DNA of 64,000 nt from Hybos culiciformis (GCA_964007475.1 OZ023274.1:89303213-89367212), one strand, 5' to 3'; positions 12,522 through 27,128 are shown, counted from the first letter of the stretch. Notes: generated by a model from the letters alone, not told the origin. Translations and numbers: made by a program.

Positions 12522-15500
12522 GTTTTAAATAAAACAAAATGTTTCAAAAAATTGTCAATAGCCCTTTTTTCTTTATATATTTATATATTTTTCTTTATAT
12601 ATAAAAAATTATCAAAAATTGGTAGCAAAAGTTAAATTGGAAATATGAGACTCAAATTTAAAAAAATTATCGATTATTTCTTGTTTTTTTAAGAAAGACG
12701 TGTTCTCACGATTCTGAAACTGTTCCAAGTTAGTTGATTAATTTTAATTAAAACCGTGTTGGTCGACTTTAGACGGTCAACAACAACGCACCTTTAGTAA
12801 AATTAATTTAATACAATATTTGAAAATAATTCATGTTTAAATTTTATTTTAAATGTACATAAAATAGTACCTATAATAACATAAATACCTATAATTATAA
12901 TTTAAAGCTTAAAAAAAAAAGAATTTGTAATCTTATCTTATTTTCAACAATGAACTCTATCATCCTCGCTGGCACAGGCAATAGAATTTGTGCCAAAAAT
13001 TTTGAATGCTGTTGAAATTGAAATAAGAAAAAATATTATTTTTTTCTTCACCATATTATAAATGATGACCAATGAACAAAATATTTGAACCATATAATAA
13101 ACTGAAATCGAAGTTCAAGGGCACTCTTTGTTCCACCAATATACCGTATCAAAAAACTTATTTTGCGCGGGATAAATCTTAACAAAAATATTTTTTGTAA
13201 GCTTTATTTATATTCAATTATTGTGTGATATAAGTTCAAAGCACTTTCATTCGATACAAATCAAAAAAAAATTTTTATGAATTATAAATATTAACAGGTG
13301 CCCTATACAATTATTGACCATGATCTTAAACTAAAAAAAAAAAAAAAATTAATATCAAAATTTTACATAAGAATTTTAAAGAAAAAAAAATTATTCAATA
13401 TAACCATCAAAAATATTATTTTTCATAAATTATGCACGGTTTTTATAAAAAAAAAATCAAATTAAATAAATATTAAAATAAAATTTATAATGACTTTTAT
13501 TCTTAATTCTTCATATACACACCGCAAAAACAAAATATCTATTTTAACAAATTATTTGTTTGCTAATATTTCTTTTTAAATTTTATTTTTTTGCTGAAAA
13601 TCTTATTAAATTATAATATTGTTGATGTAATGGAAATTTTCTTATTTCCGCCTCTGCAAACGAAAAAAAAAAAACACGAATAATGAATGATTAATATTTT
13701 TAATACTTGTGTTTACACCACAAAGCTATCTTAAAATAATTTAAAGTATAAAATAATTACGCTATGCTATGATAATTAAAAGCGGTTGACCTTTTTTCGC
13801 TATGATTCCAGACTTTGAATAACAATATTATGATCATAGTTATATTTAATATAAACGCCATGATATACCTAATGCTTATGTTTTCAAATTTTATCATCAT
13901 CATGACAAGAAAAATTAAATTTTTATAATTAAGAAATATTAAAAATTAGTAGTTATTTAAAGTTTGAAACATTGTTCTAAAATCGGAATTCTTAGATGAA
14001 TTTACAAACCGATTGATATCAATATTAGAATATATAAATTAAGTTGAAAGTGCGATATACTTATTTTCACATTATACTCATATGTCTACCTTCCTTGGGT
14101 GGTAAATTAAAAGTATTCAACTAGGGCAACAGTGTTAATCATGTAAATCCCTCGTTTTATAATGACATTAATTATTTAATTTTTTATTAACTTTAAATTT
14201 TGATTAACATTTTAGTTCAAATAAAAAAAAAATTAAAAGAGAAAAACTTCAATAACAATTGCTTTAATTGTGGACGTTTAATTTGCACCTTGTAATATAA
14301 GTAACGAAAATTGCGAACAGTTTTTGACATTACATTTACATTATTAAATTATCCAATTTGAAATAATTAGTTTCACTCTATTTACGCTGTCATTTTTCTT
14401 TCAAAATATTTTTTTGTTTGTACATTTATATGATTATACATAATAATACATAATTATGTATGTGAACGCACCAAATCAGCTAAATTGAAAGTTTTTAACA
14501 TAATTAGGTATGTAAGCATATAACTAATCAAATAAGTTCATTGCCATTGTCATTATACATAGTTAAAGAAAACAAGCAATTTTTTAGAAGTTTAAATGCA
14601 TTTTTTTTAAAATTAATTACGAATTTTTAAAAAAAATTTCTTATACTAATTTTGGTACATCAAAGTCCATTAGTCTATAATTTTAATTAAAAATCATATA
14701 TGTATAAATAAAGTGTGTTTCTGTTTATAGCAAACAATTTTTATATCCAAGGTCAATTTTAATGAAAACAAAGTACAAAAACACTTTTATAATTTATATA
14801 AAATTACAATTTGTTTAAAAATCAGCTGTTTTAATTTTAATGAATTTAATAATATAAATACAATACCAGAAATTTTACTTTTAGTATTATGATATCCAGT
14901 TTGTTTGAGTGAAATATCCTAACCCTGTTTCCACCAAGGAAGATTGTAACACTTTCTTTCTATGATCATTGTGTGATTTAACTTTGATTTAACTTTGATT
15001 TCTTGTACAAAAAATTTCCGGGATTGCAAGTTTGATTTACCATAATAATGAAATCTAATGGAATAGCTTAAGATTGAAATATATTTTTTTTTTAAATATT
15101 CAAGTAAGTACTTTCATTTTCAAAAATTGGGTAAGGCTAAACTCAAATTATAAATATCCGAATATAAACAGCTAATAAGAAAAAAAAACTCCAGATAGGC
15201 AAGTTCATCTTTCAAATACTTATTTTTAAATTTTTTGCAGGATGATTTTAGTGAAAAATGTTAGTTTCCGATTTCAAATGTTGGAAGTTGTAACATTAAA
15301 AATAAATGCAATAAAAAATCCAAGGTGCATAAAAAGCTTTAATTAATATAATAAATATAAATAATTTTTAATTCAAAAGTGGATAACTGAAACAAAAATG
15401 GTCACAGCCATCCACCGTATGTTTTTTAAATGTCAGAAGAGTTAAGGCTGTTGAAAATTGTTCAACATTTTAAAATTCATCGAAAATTTTTACTTATCCA

Positions 15501-18500
15501 TAAAACTTAAAATATTAAAGTTTTATCTCTATGAATCAAGATATCATATTGAGATGCAGGTTGTTTTCTACAACTTTCAATGTTCATAAAAAATAATGTT
15601 ATTTTTGATAATTATATTATATTGTACAGAAAACTTTCTTTTTCCAAAAAAATTAATGACATTTCAATGAAATCAATTATTTTCTATTGATTGATATAAA
15701 TAAAATTATTTTAATTAAATCATTAATAATAATTTTGATTGAAATAACTGCATTTTCATGTAAAAAAATCAACTTCAAAATTAAAGAAATACGTATTCTT
15801 TAATTACATTCAATGGCAAAAAGAAATTATTATAAATTTATTCATTAATTTTAATTAAAAATTTAGTTGTAAAAAAAATAAATTCATTTTAATTGTGAAC
15901 ATTAAAAAATATTATTCTCAATTATGAGGAAAACAAGCTTTTTGATTATGACTTATTTACGGCGCGTTTACATTTTGGCGCAAATTTATTTTTAATTCAT
16001 AAGGAAAATTCTATAAGTTTAATTAATTAAATCTTTTTCCGAAAAAAAATATGTGAATTGAATTCATATTTCTAAATCTCTTGAAATTTATAATATCCCG
16101 GATTCGAAATAAATTCCAAATCAAATATTTTCTACACTTTTAAATATTCGGCTATACTACTTTTGATACAAATTCAAACTTTCGATCAGATTTAGGATTT
16201 TCATTTTAATAAGATACAAATTAAGAAATTAAAATTTGAAGACAAAATTTTTTGTATATCTAATTAAAGTTTATATGCATTCTTGCGTGGATAGAATTTT
16301 CCATCAGCATAAGTCATTATCATAAACAAATCAACATTATAATGCCTACTTACAAACATTTATGAAGAAGGCAATGCAAACGACATCAATCTTCTTTTTT
16401 TTTAACTTAAATCATCAAAAGATCATTAATTTTGAACAAGATAAATAAAAATTGAAAGTTTAATGAAAGCAATTGTAATATTTTTTTTTTTAACATATAA
16501 AGTTGAGTAAAAAAACAGATTTCTTTATGTAATAAAGTTTAAAAGTAGAAAAAAAAAGTGTTTGTACACAACAAATCGAATCTTTTTAATCGGATTTTTA
16601 TTTTCGAAGGCAGAAAAAAAAATTCAATACAACATAATATAATGCAAAGATATTATAAATATTTTTTTTTCGTTTATGAAAATCTCTATGTACAAACAAA
16701 TTCAATTATTTACCTCTATTAATAAAAAAAAAATAATAAAAAATTAATGATTGATTGAAAAGAGGTGTAAATAATCGATAGTACTTTATAATAAAAAAAA
16801 ATAAATTTTTGAAACATTAAAGTTAATCTTGAGTGAATTGTGCAAAATTTATCTAATCTCATCTAATCTCATTATTATATTACGTTAAATAGTTGCTTTC
16901 TTCTTTTAATTTTTGCAACAATTTAGCGATTGATTGTATCTGATTATTTAATAAAAAAAAGTTTTGAATTATATATACTGATTTGAATCCTCATACAAAG
17001 CTGAAGTATTAATATGCACTTGGTTTTGAAATTTAATGATCATTTTGAGTCTTCACAAGCAAATTTGGATATAATTAATCTAAGTAAATAACTAAGATTA
17101 TATTTTATGAATAAATCCAGATTTTTTTTTCAAATTTTTTTTTTTTAACTTTAATAATTATTAAAATTATATACATTAATTGACATTTATTCTAAAATAT
17201 TAATTTTTTTTACTAACCAGCTAGCTTCATTATCATTTTCAAGTTTAAATGGTAGTAACTAATAAGTATGGAAATTATTTCTAATATAAGCAAAAAAAAA
17301 AGCTCAGTAATGTGTTTAATAAATAATTCATTTTATATGAATTTTAAATTGCATTTATCTGGTTTAGTTTTTTAAATAAGTACCTAAAAGAGATAAAATT
17401 GTAAAAGTTGCCAAATTTCGAAAGAATAATTTCTTGTATTGGAAAAAAATCTATAACATTTAAAAACTAATTTTTATAAAATAAAGACTATTTTTTTTTC
17501 TTATTCTTAACACATTCATGGCAGTAAAGATAAGGCATTTCTAATGACCTTGTCTTACTGCCAAGAAAAAAAGTCTGAAGGCGTCAAATGATATACATTT
17601 TTTTTTTCAAATATTCTACTTAATTTATTAAATAAAAAAAAATTTTGCCGAAATAAAAAAAAAATATTATTAGGTAAATCACAAATTTTTAGAAGAAGAA
17701 AATTGTTGAAAAAAAAAATTTTTTTTTATTTTTTCAATAAAAATAAAAATCATCGTAGGAAAGGTAAATTATTTATTTAGATAGATTTATTCTAATAATG
17801 TTATGTCAATAAAAATTCAATAATACATACAATTGTTTGTTATTTTTCTTAATAACTAAAATAAAATTAGTGTTGGTTGGAAGTAAGATTTGTATAACCT
17901 TGAATTTATACTTTTTTTTATAATTGATTTATATTTATTTAAAATAAAATATGATATGATTATTTTATATCGTTCGTATTTTTTTTTTATTTATTATAAA
18001 TTTAAATAATTTTTAGAAATATTTTGATTTGGGAAAATTTGATGGAAATAAAAATTTATAGGCACATTATTTATATAATATTATCATTTATTAAGAATAC
18101 CTACTACATTTTTTTAGTATCCTTAATAAATATTTAGTTTTGTTTAACATAAAAAAAAGGCTATATTTAGTACGTAAGTTAAGTGCATAAATAAGAATTT
18201 TCTGAATAAATTAAGTCTTGAAATATTAACTAATTCGAATTTCATTATCGCGATGGCAATTATTTTAAAAATTATATTTACACAAAATTAATTTTAAATT
18301 CAAACATACTAAAAGGTAAACTTAAAAATCGTAACTTTTTATTATGAAATAAATTTTGTTACATAATAAATAAATTTATCTTTAGTGCATATTTTACATT
18401 TTTACAATATTTACTAGACTTCTTTATTTATATGATATGGTATGTTAAATAATAGTTTTTAATGTACATACATATTTTTTTATGTAATGTTTACTTACAG

Positions 18501-21500
18501 TATAATTCTACTTTACTGAATTCTCCTTAATTTACTTTTTTTTGCATCTTTGTAGCTTTATGATAAAAATAAAAAACATAATTGGAAAAAAGTTGTTGAA
18601 TTTAAAAAGTTTCTAGCTCAAAATCTCAGTTGCCATTTTTTTTTAAGTTCGAAATTGCCATTCGAATAAAATACATCATATTACAATTTTGAATAATTTT
18701 ATATTGCGTGATAATACCTTATAAAATGAAAAATCCTACTTCCTACACGACATGTAAATATATTTTTATGATTTCCGAAGAAGAGATACTTTTTATCTAA
18801 TTTCAAGATTAAGACCAATCATAAAAACCTTATAGAATTTCTTACAGTTTAGGAAAAATTTTACTTGATGGATTTGAAAAATTCAAGTAGAAATTCTCAG
18901 GTGGGCTGACAAAAGTATATAAGCCATTTTATGCAACAATACATAAGTCCGAATGGTTAATTTTGTCCGCCTGCAAAAATGATGAATTATTTTAGGTGAT
19001 TAGGTTTTTTGGTATTTAAACAATTTTTTCTTATACATTAAATTGGGGATTTTATTAGTCGGTGAACAAGGATTTATTGGACCTGTTTTTGCAATAACAC
19101 CTGAGAATTATTAATCATATGGAATCATTTTACATGTACCTACTATCTATTGTATGTATTAATATATTTAGCTACAGTTGGTGTAACTGTAGCATAATCT
19201 GGAAAAATGTGAAGATGGAAGAATAGAACACAGTATAATAACAAATTCAACATAACTAGAATTCGAAGTATGAAAAAAATTATCTCAGTTATTTTTGTTA
19301 TCTTTGTTCTCAAAAAAAAAAAAATCATTGTTATTTTAAATAAATCCTTGCGTTTAATTTTTAATGCTTAATTTATTGTATGTTTTATTATTACAATATA
19401 AAATAAATTTAATGCCATAAAATATCTTCGCTTAGAATTAGGATAAATTAATTTGAAAAAAAAGCTACATTTTTCAGATTCCTATTAATTTTTCTCATAA
19501 AAATTTATACATAAGTATATATTGTTTTTCATATTTCCATAAAATTATTTAATTACACTTAATTTGCAAAATACTTAAATATTTTTTTTTCGGCCAAGAA
19601 ATAAAAATCATGTCAAGGGAAGTTTGATTCATAATTTTTATTTTACAACTTTTATGGAAATTGGAAGTTGGAATAAAAGAAAGTATTTACCTATATTATG
19701 TACTATTATTATTACATTTGATATTATTATTATTATTTAATTTATATAAGTAATATATTTATATAAAATTTAAACAACTAAGTATAAAAACAAAGCTACT
19801 AGAATCTAATAAACCAAAAACTAAGAAAACCTTAATATACTACAGAGAGTCTAAAAATTTGTAAATGTTGTTGATTTAATATTCCCTGTCGTATATACAT
19901 ACAACATGATTGGGAATTAGAAAAGTTGTTGTTTTCTTGTAAAATTTTATTAATTTTTAACAAAATTTTATAATGTAAAAGTAAACGCAATTGCGTTTAA
20001 AAATATTATATATGTACCTGCAAGGTAAATGTGTAACGTATTATAACAATGGTTGGATATATTAGTTATTATGTATAACAATGGTTACATTACTTTAGTA
20101 TTATAATCATTCTTTTATAACAATGGTTATCTTACCCATATTTTTAATTCTAAATTTTATATAATTTTCTCCCCTTAAAAAATAAATTTCCAGTTCAACA
20201 CGTAACTACTACGTCCAGTAATTTTAATTCAGGTCATTGTTTTTATATAAATAAAAAAAATAATATTATAATAACAATACGAATTTGTATTTAAATTATA
20301 TTCAACCACCACACTTATACAAATATTCATTTTTGTATAATGCTTTTATATTCCATGTCCATCTAGTAACATAAATATCTTATCTTATTCTTTATTAAGA
20401 TATAAGATTTAAATTTTTTAATATACCCTATGTTATGTTATTCCCATTTTGTGTAAGATCTGTTCAAAAGAAAAAAAAACAAAAGCAAAAAAACGTAAAT
20501 TTTATAAGCATTTTTTTTCTTGTACATTAGTGTTGCCAATTTTTCAGTTATTCAACTTTTGCAATCTAATAAATTGCTCGGATATCCGTCTTTCTAATTT
20601 CGCAAAAATTAAAGCAAAACTTTTCGAATTGATAGCTTTTGATAGCTTTTGTCTATTCGTCATTTTTTCATTTTCGACCCTTAGGGTATGGGAGAAAAAT
20701 CTGCAAAGGAAAAAATTTTAAAATATTATAAACAAATTCAATAATATTAAAATTGAACTTGAGTTTAGGATCATAAAACCATTTAACAATTAAAGATATA
20801 AATTTAATATAAGACAGTACTTGAATTTCCTTTATTTTATAAATAAAAATAAATAAATAATACATATTCTAAATTTGAAATATTTAATTAAAAATAATAT
20901 TTTAATAATTTGGTTTCTAAATAGTAAATACATTTATTTACTATCCAAATTTATTTGCATAACAATTTAACTTTTATTGCAAAAAATCTTAAGAGATTCA
21001 AAAAGAAGCTAAAATATCAAATGAAATATCGAAAATGGTATCACTGACAAAAATATGTTATCTTTTTTTCTTTTTTTTTTTCAACTCACAAATAATATTC
21101 TCATTTTTGTGTATAAATAGTTTATTTTTAACGACGATCTTTCTTCCTTATCAAGGGGAGCAAAAATGTCCAATGAACGTATAGTGAGGATATTGCTGCT
21201 GAAACCCTTATTGAAAACAATCCCCGTTCGATTTTTTTTCACAAAAATATCGTTCGGAATTTTTGTAGGACCCCTTTACTTTATAGGGGGTGCATAATAA
21301 TTTATGATGATCGTTCATTGAATTTAGAAAAAACGGTAGGTGATAAATGGAATGAATTTTTTAAAAAAGTTTTTATCCACAACACATACCTACTAAATAA
21401 TTTTGTTAATCATTGAAAAAATTTTCAATTTAAAAAAAAAAAAAACATTTTTATCCAAATAATAAAATGTGAATTTAGAATTTAAAGTTCCAAATTTCAT

Positions 21501-21926
21501 AATAAATATTTATAATAATTTTTTCAGTTTTTTTTTTTTTGTATTAATTCAATGTTATTGATTTTAAAAGACCTCGGATAAATTATCCGAATTTTGTTGT
21601 TTAAAACAATAAAAGTAAAACCTACTGAAAATATTATAATCTAGTCATTCAATTAAAAAAAAAATTGATTAAATTTAAAATTTGAAAAATTTAAGAAATT
21701 AAAATAAAAATTAAAATTTTTTTTTTTTTTTGTTCTTTTCAGATAATTGTAAAATATTTGGGAAAAAAAAAATTCATACAACATTTTCAAAGAAAATAAA
21801 CAAAGAAGTTATTAGCTAAGGCCATCTATAATTATAGTCCTTAGAGAAATAATCATTCTGTCTTAACTTAAGTTAGTTATTAATTTAGAGAGCAACAACA
21901 AAGACAAAAAAAAAAACAGCAAAAAT
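12522..21926. other. Long AT-rich non-coding stretch upstream of the mrj-like gene
   Basis: No coding region found over 9.4 kb. Visible minor structure: a 12-bp inverted pair AATTCTCAGGTG/CACCTGAGAATT at about 18893 and 19099, and three copies of TATAACAATGGTT between about 20040 and 20130. The interval just upstream of 21926 should contain the mrj-like promoter and 5' UTR, but no TATA box or initiator could be assigned with confidence. Confidence 0.5.
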
Positions 21927-24900
21927 ATGGTTGATTATTATAAAACATTAGAAGTATCACGCTCTGCAACAGATGCAGAAGTTAAAAAAGCGTAAGTATT
22001 TTTAGTCACAATGACATTATTAATTTTTTTTTTAATTAAAAGCCAGGAGAAATAATATTTTATTCATAATTATCCAATTATATTATTTTTATGACTGCAA
22101 AATAATAAGTTATCAATGATATGAACAAGGTTTCAACATTTTTATTATCTTTTTGTTTTAAAAATAATGTTAGATATTTTCCACAATTAGATTGGTAATG
22201 TTCAAAATTAATATTTCATCAAATAATTTTCAAAAAATGGTGTAACTTATAGAAGCTTTACCAGTATTCTTGATTGTCAAATAATGACAAACATATGTTA
22301 TTTACATAATTTGTTTTTATATTTTAGGTACAGAAAATTAGCATTAAAATGGCATCCCGATAAAAATCCAGATAACTTAGATGAAGCGAATTGTAAATTT
22401 CGTGAAATATCGGAAGCATATGAAGTTTTATCGGATGGTAAATAATTCAATATTCATATTTTATTTGAATTTCAAAACTTTTGCTTAGAAAAATTCATAA
22501 CATGAAATTTTTTATTATTTTTCTTATCAGCTCAATTTCTTAATTAATAAATTTTCAGAAATCTTGAAAATTTGTCTCAATAATGAATTTTATTATTTCG
22601 AATTCAACTGAACAATTTTTTCGGATTATTTCTGATTTCTCTAGAATTTTTTTTTTTTTTAATTTATAGTAAGAAAATCAAATAAATAAATCCAAGTATT
22701 CTAAGTTCATATAAGAGCCTGACTATTTGGAAAAGTTATAAAATCAAATTTCATTCCTTATGAATTTATCTAGAAAAGCTATTATACAAATAAAAAAAAA
22801 AATCACTGAAAACAATTATTAAACCAAGTTAAATAAAAACTAAAAACTTAGCAAAAAAACGAAAAACTTATGACACCCGCGGAACATCAACGACATACAA
22901 AAGCACACGAGATTATTCAAATAGTTATAGTCGATATGGTAGCAGGCATTCAGCGGATTATGAACCCAGTTATACGAAATTTAGAACATCTTCAAGTGGT
23001 GGCGGTAATAATCGTTCATATCAACATTTTATATTTCGTGATTTCTTTGATTCGACACCGTTTTCGAAAATTTTTGGTATGTCGTTTTTAAACGGTTTAT
23101 GGATAATGGACAAATAATTTTTTTTTTTTTTTAAATATTTAAATAACATACTATTCAATTATAAAAAAATTCTTAACATCATTAAAATGTGTCAGGGAGT
23201 ATTTCTGCGTTAACAAAGCAATATTAGTCCGATCGCAATAATAATTTTTTTTCTTTTGGCAGAATTTAAAATTTTTAGAAAGTACTCAAGGTTTGTTATA
23301 TGTCAATGAACTTATTTGAATAAGTAGACTTCAGATGCAAATGTATTCAGAAACAAAATTTAAATGATATTTTATGATATCTAATGATAACCAATAAATC
23401 ATTTTAAAAAATTTTCAACTTATGATATACATGAAATTGTTTGTTTAATCCTAGTTTAATGAACATTTCTTTTACAATTTAATAAAAGTTTATTCTTATT
23501 AACTCATTTGAGATTCAGCCTATTATTCGGTCAAAACATTTAGCTATTGAAAAATCTTATGATGATATTTTTGTTTTGAAAAATTGTAAATGAACCATAA
23601 AGTACTTATAAATTTAAATTACAACATAGTTATTCTGGGGTAATAATGTATTTGAAAAAGGGATAGTACATTCAGTAATAAATAAATGTATATTAAATGA
23701 ATCAAGAATAAAAAAAAAGTACTTTGTTAAATACAAAAAATAAAGAATTTTAAATTTTTTTAAAGTTTTTTTTCTATATTGAATAGTATATTGATTTTAA
23801 TATGAATTTTCTGCTATAATTTCTTAACATTTTTAATTTACCATAAAATTATGCTGGCCCTGTGAAATAATATTTTAGTCAAATGTTAGCTACAAAAAAA
23901 AAATTATAATTCGCACTAAATACCTTCTTATAAAATTTTAGTTATACATTTTTTTGTTTTAATTTTTTTAAAGAAATAACGTTGGGCTTAGAGTTTGGCT
24001 ATAAATATCTATAAATATACAAGTTTTTCTCCACTATTGAATTAATAAATTGGAATACAAATTTTTTTAAAAATAGTTTTAATATAAACTTAATATCACT
24101 GTAACTTAATATCACTTATTATTATTTTAGAATTAAAACTTTATTGAAATTCCGGTTCCGGCTTTATACCTTCATAATCATCTTAATGATTAATTTATTT
24201 TCAAAGTTCGTTAGAATCATATTTCACAGGGCCAGTTCAATTATGTTGTCGAAAAACTTAATTGATTATTCATTTCATTTCATATACATTTTCAATGTAA
24301 ATTAACATGTATTTCTGATCATTAAAATATTTAAAAATTTGACATAAAAAATTAAATCAACAATACAAATGTTGACCATAATATATTCTCATAATTTTTT
24401 CCGTTGTGATGGTTTTGTTCAATCAAAATATTTTTATACTTATCAACTAATATATAAACCAGCATAATTTTATGATTTTAAAAATTTTGAAATTAGTTTT
24501 TTTTTATTTTTATTAATTTTGTGTCGAATCTACTTCGAGTTTGTATCGATTAGATTTTTTTTAATGGATTTGAATCATTCACTCTATCAATTTACCATTT
24601 TGTTTTCATTTTGTAAGAAAATTAAAATTTATTATTTGAAACTTAGTATGAAAAATATCAATCAAGAACTAATTATTGTCATCAGCACAAACTTTTAGGA
24701 AAGGATTCAATCTAACTTGTGTTTTAATTTTTATAATTATTCCTATTGCATAAGAAAAACAATAAATTTTATTCAAGTTTATCTTAACTTACCGTGCACA
24801 GTATCGTTAGTTTGTTAATACATTATAAGGATATAATAAGTTAGGATAAAAGGAATGTATGATAGAATACTCCTCATAACTTAAAAACCCGAAATACCAT

Positions 24901-27128
24901 AAATTTAATATGTACAATGTGAAATACGTAAGTTCATCTGCGACATGTGCGGATGCGAAATTGTACATGTAAACTTTTCCAGGCGCGTAATGCGTATACC
25001 TGTTCGAATTCAAAGTTTCAATTTAGGATGGTATGAACATTAAAATCATCTGGCATCTGGCTGGAAAGAAATATTATGTTTCCAAAATTTGCATAAACTC
25101 TTACTATTACAGGATTTTAGAAATTAAGCTGAAGTATTTTGCAAATTATTATACAAAATTGAAACATAACGCATTTAATTTTTTAAATCACATACATTAT
25201 ATAACAAACTAACAAAGTTCTGGTTTTAACTTGATTAATTTTGAATCAATTATTTACAATTTGTAACAGTTAAACAATTTTATCATTATGTATTTCTTTT
25301 TTTAGAAAAAAAACGTCGCGTATATGATCAATATGGAAAAGAAGGTTTAGGTGAACATAATGGCCACAGTAATCGTCATTATCATCGACAATCACGACAT
25401 CCTGGTAGTCACGATTTCGACGAATTCGATCTAATGGGCGGAGTTCCATTTGTTTTTAGACCACCAGAAGAAGTATTTAGAGAATTCTTCGGAGTTAATT
25501 CTCCATTTGCTGAACTTTTTGGAGGTAATTTATTCACACATAAAATAAAAATGTAGGATCATACATATAAATTTTTCTAACTAATCATATCAAAATTTAA
25601 ATAACTTCTATTTTTAATTTTAGATATTCATAATCACGCAACCCATCATCGAAATGGACATAGTAATAGACATTCCCATCCATCAAATACAATAATGTCA
25701 TCATTTATGTCACCAATGCTTGGATATTCAATGATGGATTATATTTTTGCACCTGAAATGGGTCATAATTCAAACGGTTTTGCAGCTTTCTCGTCCTTTA
25801 ATTCAATGTCAAACAATGGAGGTCCTCCGGCAGTCAAAAAAACATCAACATCCACAACGTTTGCTAATGGTAAAAAAATCATGACAAAAAGGTAAAAAAA
25901 TGTTGATTCTTTTTTTTCAATTACATATTACATTTTTATGAAACATTACACATATCCTCTCCTTGGTTTTAGGGAATATTTGACTGCTTATTTTTAATAA
26001 AAAAAACAATCCAGGTTTGTCATTCATTTTCAATATAACGCTTTAACCTGATGTTAAAAAAAATTAATTAAATTTTTCAAAAGTTTCATGTTAAATAAAA
26101 ATTTCATTTCACGAAAATAATTTATCTCCATTGTTTGTATACAAGATTTTTGTTTTGTTTTTTTTTTTCGTATTTGAGTTTAATTACATTACACATAATT
26201 TTCTTTTTTTTTAATATTATTTTCAGAAATATTTCATATCATTGGAAGTATTTCGAATATGTATTTCTTTTCTAAACTCGAATTTATGAAATTGAATATT
26301 TGAAATATTATTATGTTTTAATTACTTATTATTTAAAATTATCCATATACGTACATTTTGTTAAAAATACAATTTTCATTTAAAAAAGGAAAATTATCAT
26401 ACGAAGGATTTGCTAAAGTATGATTTAATAAAATTTCTAAACTTTAAATTAAGTTTGTATTTTAGTTTTGTCTAATTGACTTCGTTAAAAACATGTTAAA
26501 AAGCGATTAAATTTAAAAGAGAAATAGAAAATTTTAAGATTAAACTCGAAATATTTTTGATTGTTAACATTAAAAACTACAATTTGTATTTTCTTTTTAT
26601 TCCTAGTCTGCTTATAACTTATTATTTTATGAGGTAACATTTCCACTACTAACAAGTCTACTATTTATAAAACGAAAAATTTCAATGAGGTCTTTGTTTA
26701 CAAAATATCTTTGTACTCTGTGGAAAATATGTATATTTTTAATATTTCAAGATTTTGAGGTTTTATTTTTTGATTGGAAATATTTATGAATTAACATTCA
26801 TCAAAATTTGTCATTACTGCTCATTCTTCAAAATAAATTTAATTTCGAAGAAAATAATACGCATTTTTGTTTTATTAATTTTTTTTATTTGTTTTTTTTG
26901 TATGAAATTTTGTTGCTGAATATTGATTAAACTAGGCTGAAAGCTAGTGAATACTACTTCAGTTTTTTTTACTTTTCCCATCTAATAAAATTCTTAAATT
27001 AATTATTTTTTTTTTCTTTTAGGGTGTATGAAAATGGCAAAGAAACAGTTTTAAAATATGAAAATGATGTTCTAAAATCAAAGACTGTTAATGGGGCCCC
27101 GGTTAAATTAACATCCATTACAAATTAA
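21927..27128 (+). CDS. mrj: DnaJ co-chaperone, Mrj/DNAJB6 type
   Basis: A class B J-protein: it recruits Hsp70 to clients, stimulates its ATPase and suppresses aggregation. Five coding exons are modelled as 21927-21991, 22328-22437, 25306-25524, 25624-25891 and 27023-27128, all with GT-AG borders and matching phases, giving 255 aa. The J domain fills residues 1-70, starting [20 protein letters not shown], with the HPD motif at 31-33 and the helix IV sequence [10 protein letters not shown]. After it come a Gly/Phe/His-rich segment with [17 protein letters not shown], a Ser/Thr-rich stretch ([14 protein letters not shown]), and the C-terminal [10 protein letters not shown] block typical of DNAJB2/6/8 proteins. 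The start is the only ATG in frame before DYYK. An alternative third exon (22852-23076) and a possible alternative end (25973-25997) are listed separately. Gene identity is firm; exact exon edges are hand-called. Confidence 0.92.
22852..23076 (+). CDS. mrj: Alternative exon 3 of the mrj-like gene (225 bp)
   Basis: This exon sits between exon 2 and the standard exon 3 and encodes a second version of the same protein segment: it begins with [10 protein letters not shown] (standard: [10 protein letters not shown]) and ends with [15 protein letters not shown] (standard: [16 protein letters not shown]). The middle is Ser/Tyr/Arg-rich instead of His/Gly-rich. It has an acceptor ending TTAG before 22852 and a GTATGT donor at 23077. 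Its length, like that of the standard exon (219 bp), is a multiple of three with the same entry and exit phase, so either exon alone keeps the frame and gives 255 or 257 aa. Including both would duplicate the end of the J domain, so mutually exclusive use is the likely arrangement. The exon has no stop in its frame although the surrounding intron is full of stops. Confidence 0.85.
23854..24235. mobile_element. Probable MITE in the intron between the two alternative mrj exons
   Basis: An inverted pair, CTGGCCCTGTGAAATA at the left and its inverse TATTTCACAGGGCCAG at the right, brackets about 380 bp with no coding potential. No clean target duplication is visible outside the ends, so the superfamily is undecided and the exact boundaries may be a few bases off. 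Confidence 0.45.
25973..25997 (+). other. mrj: Possible alternative terminal exon of the mrj-like gene
   Basis: A good acceptor (pyrimidine-rich CATATCCTCTCCTTGGTTTTAG) precedes a short frame that, joined to exon 4 in phase, would read R-EYLTAYF and stop, giving a 228-aa isoform lacking the usual C-terminal block. Vertebrate DNAJB6 also has isoforms with different C-termini, which makes this worth noting, but 7 codons are too few to be more than a suggestion. Confidence 0.25.

Noticed and set aside
18893..19110. AATTCTCAGGTG inverse pair considered as a transposon
   Set aside because: Inversion is limited to 12 bp, the only flanking match is inside the palindromic AATT, and the interior shows no further terminal similarity.
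20449..20721. Plus-strand 90-codon Cys/Phe/Lys frame
   Set aside because: The product is low complexity at both ends with no domain; it overlaps another chance frame on the minus strand.
21172..21331. CAATGAACG/CGTTCATTG inverse pair upstream of mrj considered as MITE ends
   Set aside because: The pair is only 9 bp, no target duplication flanks it, and the surrounding sequence does not extend the match.
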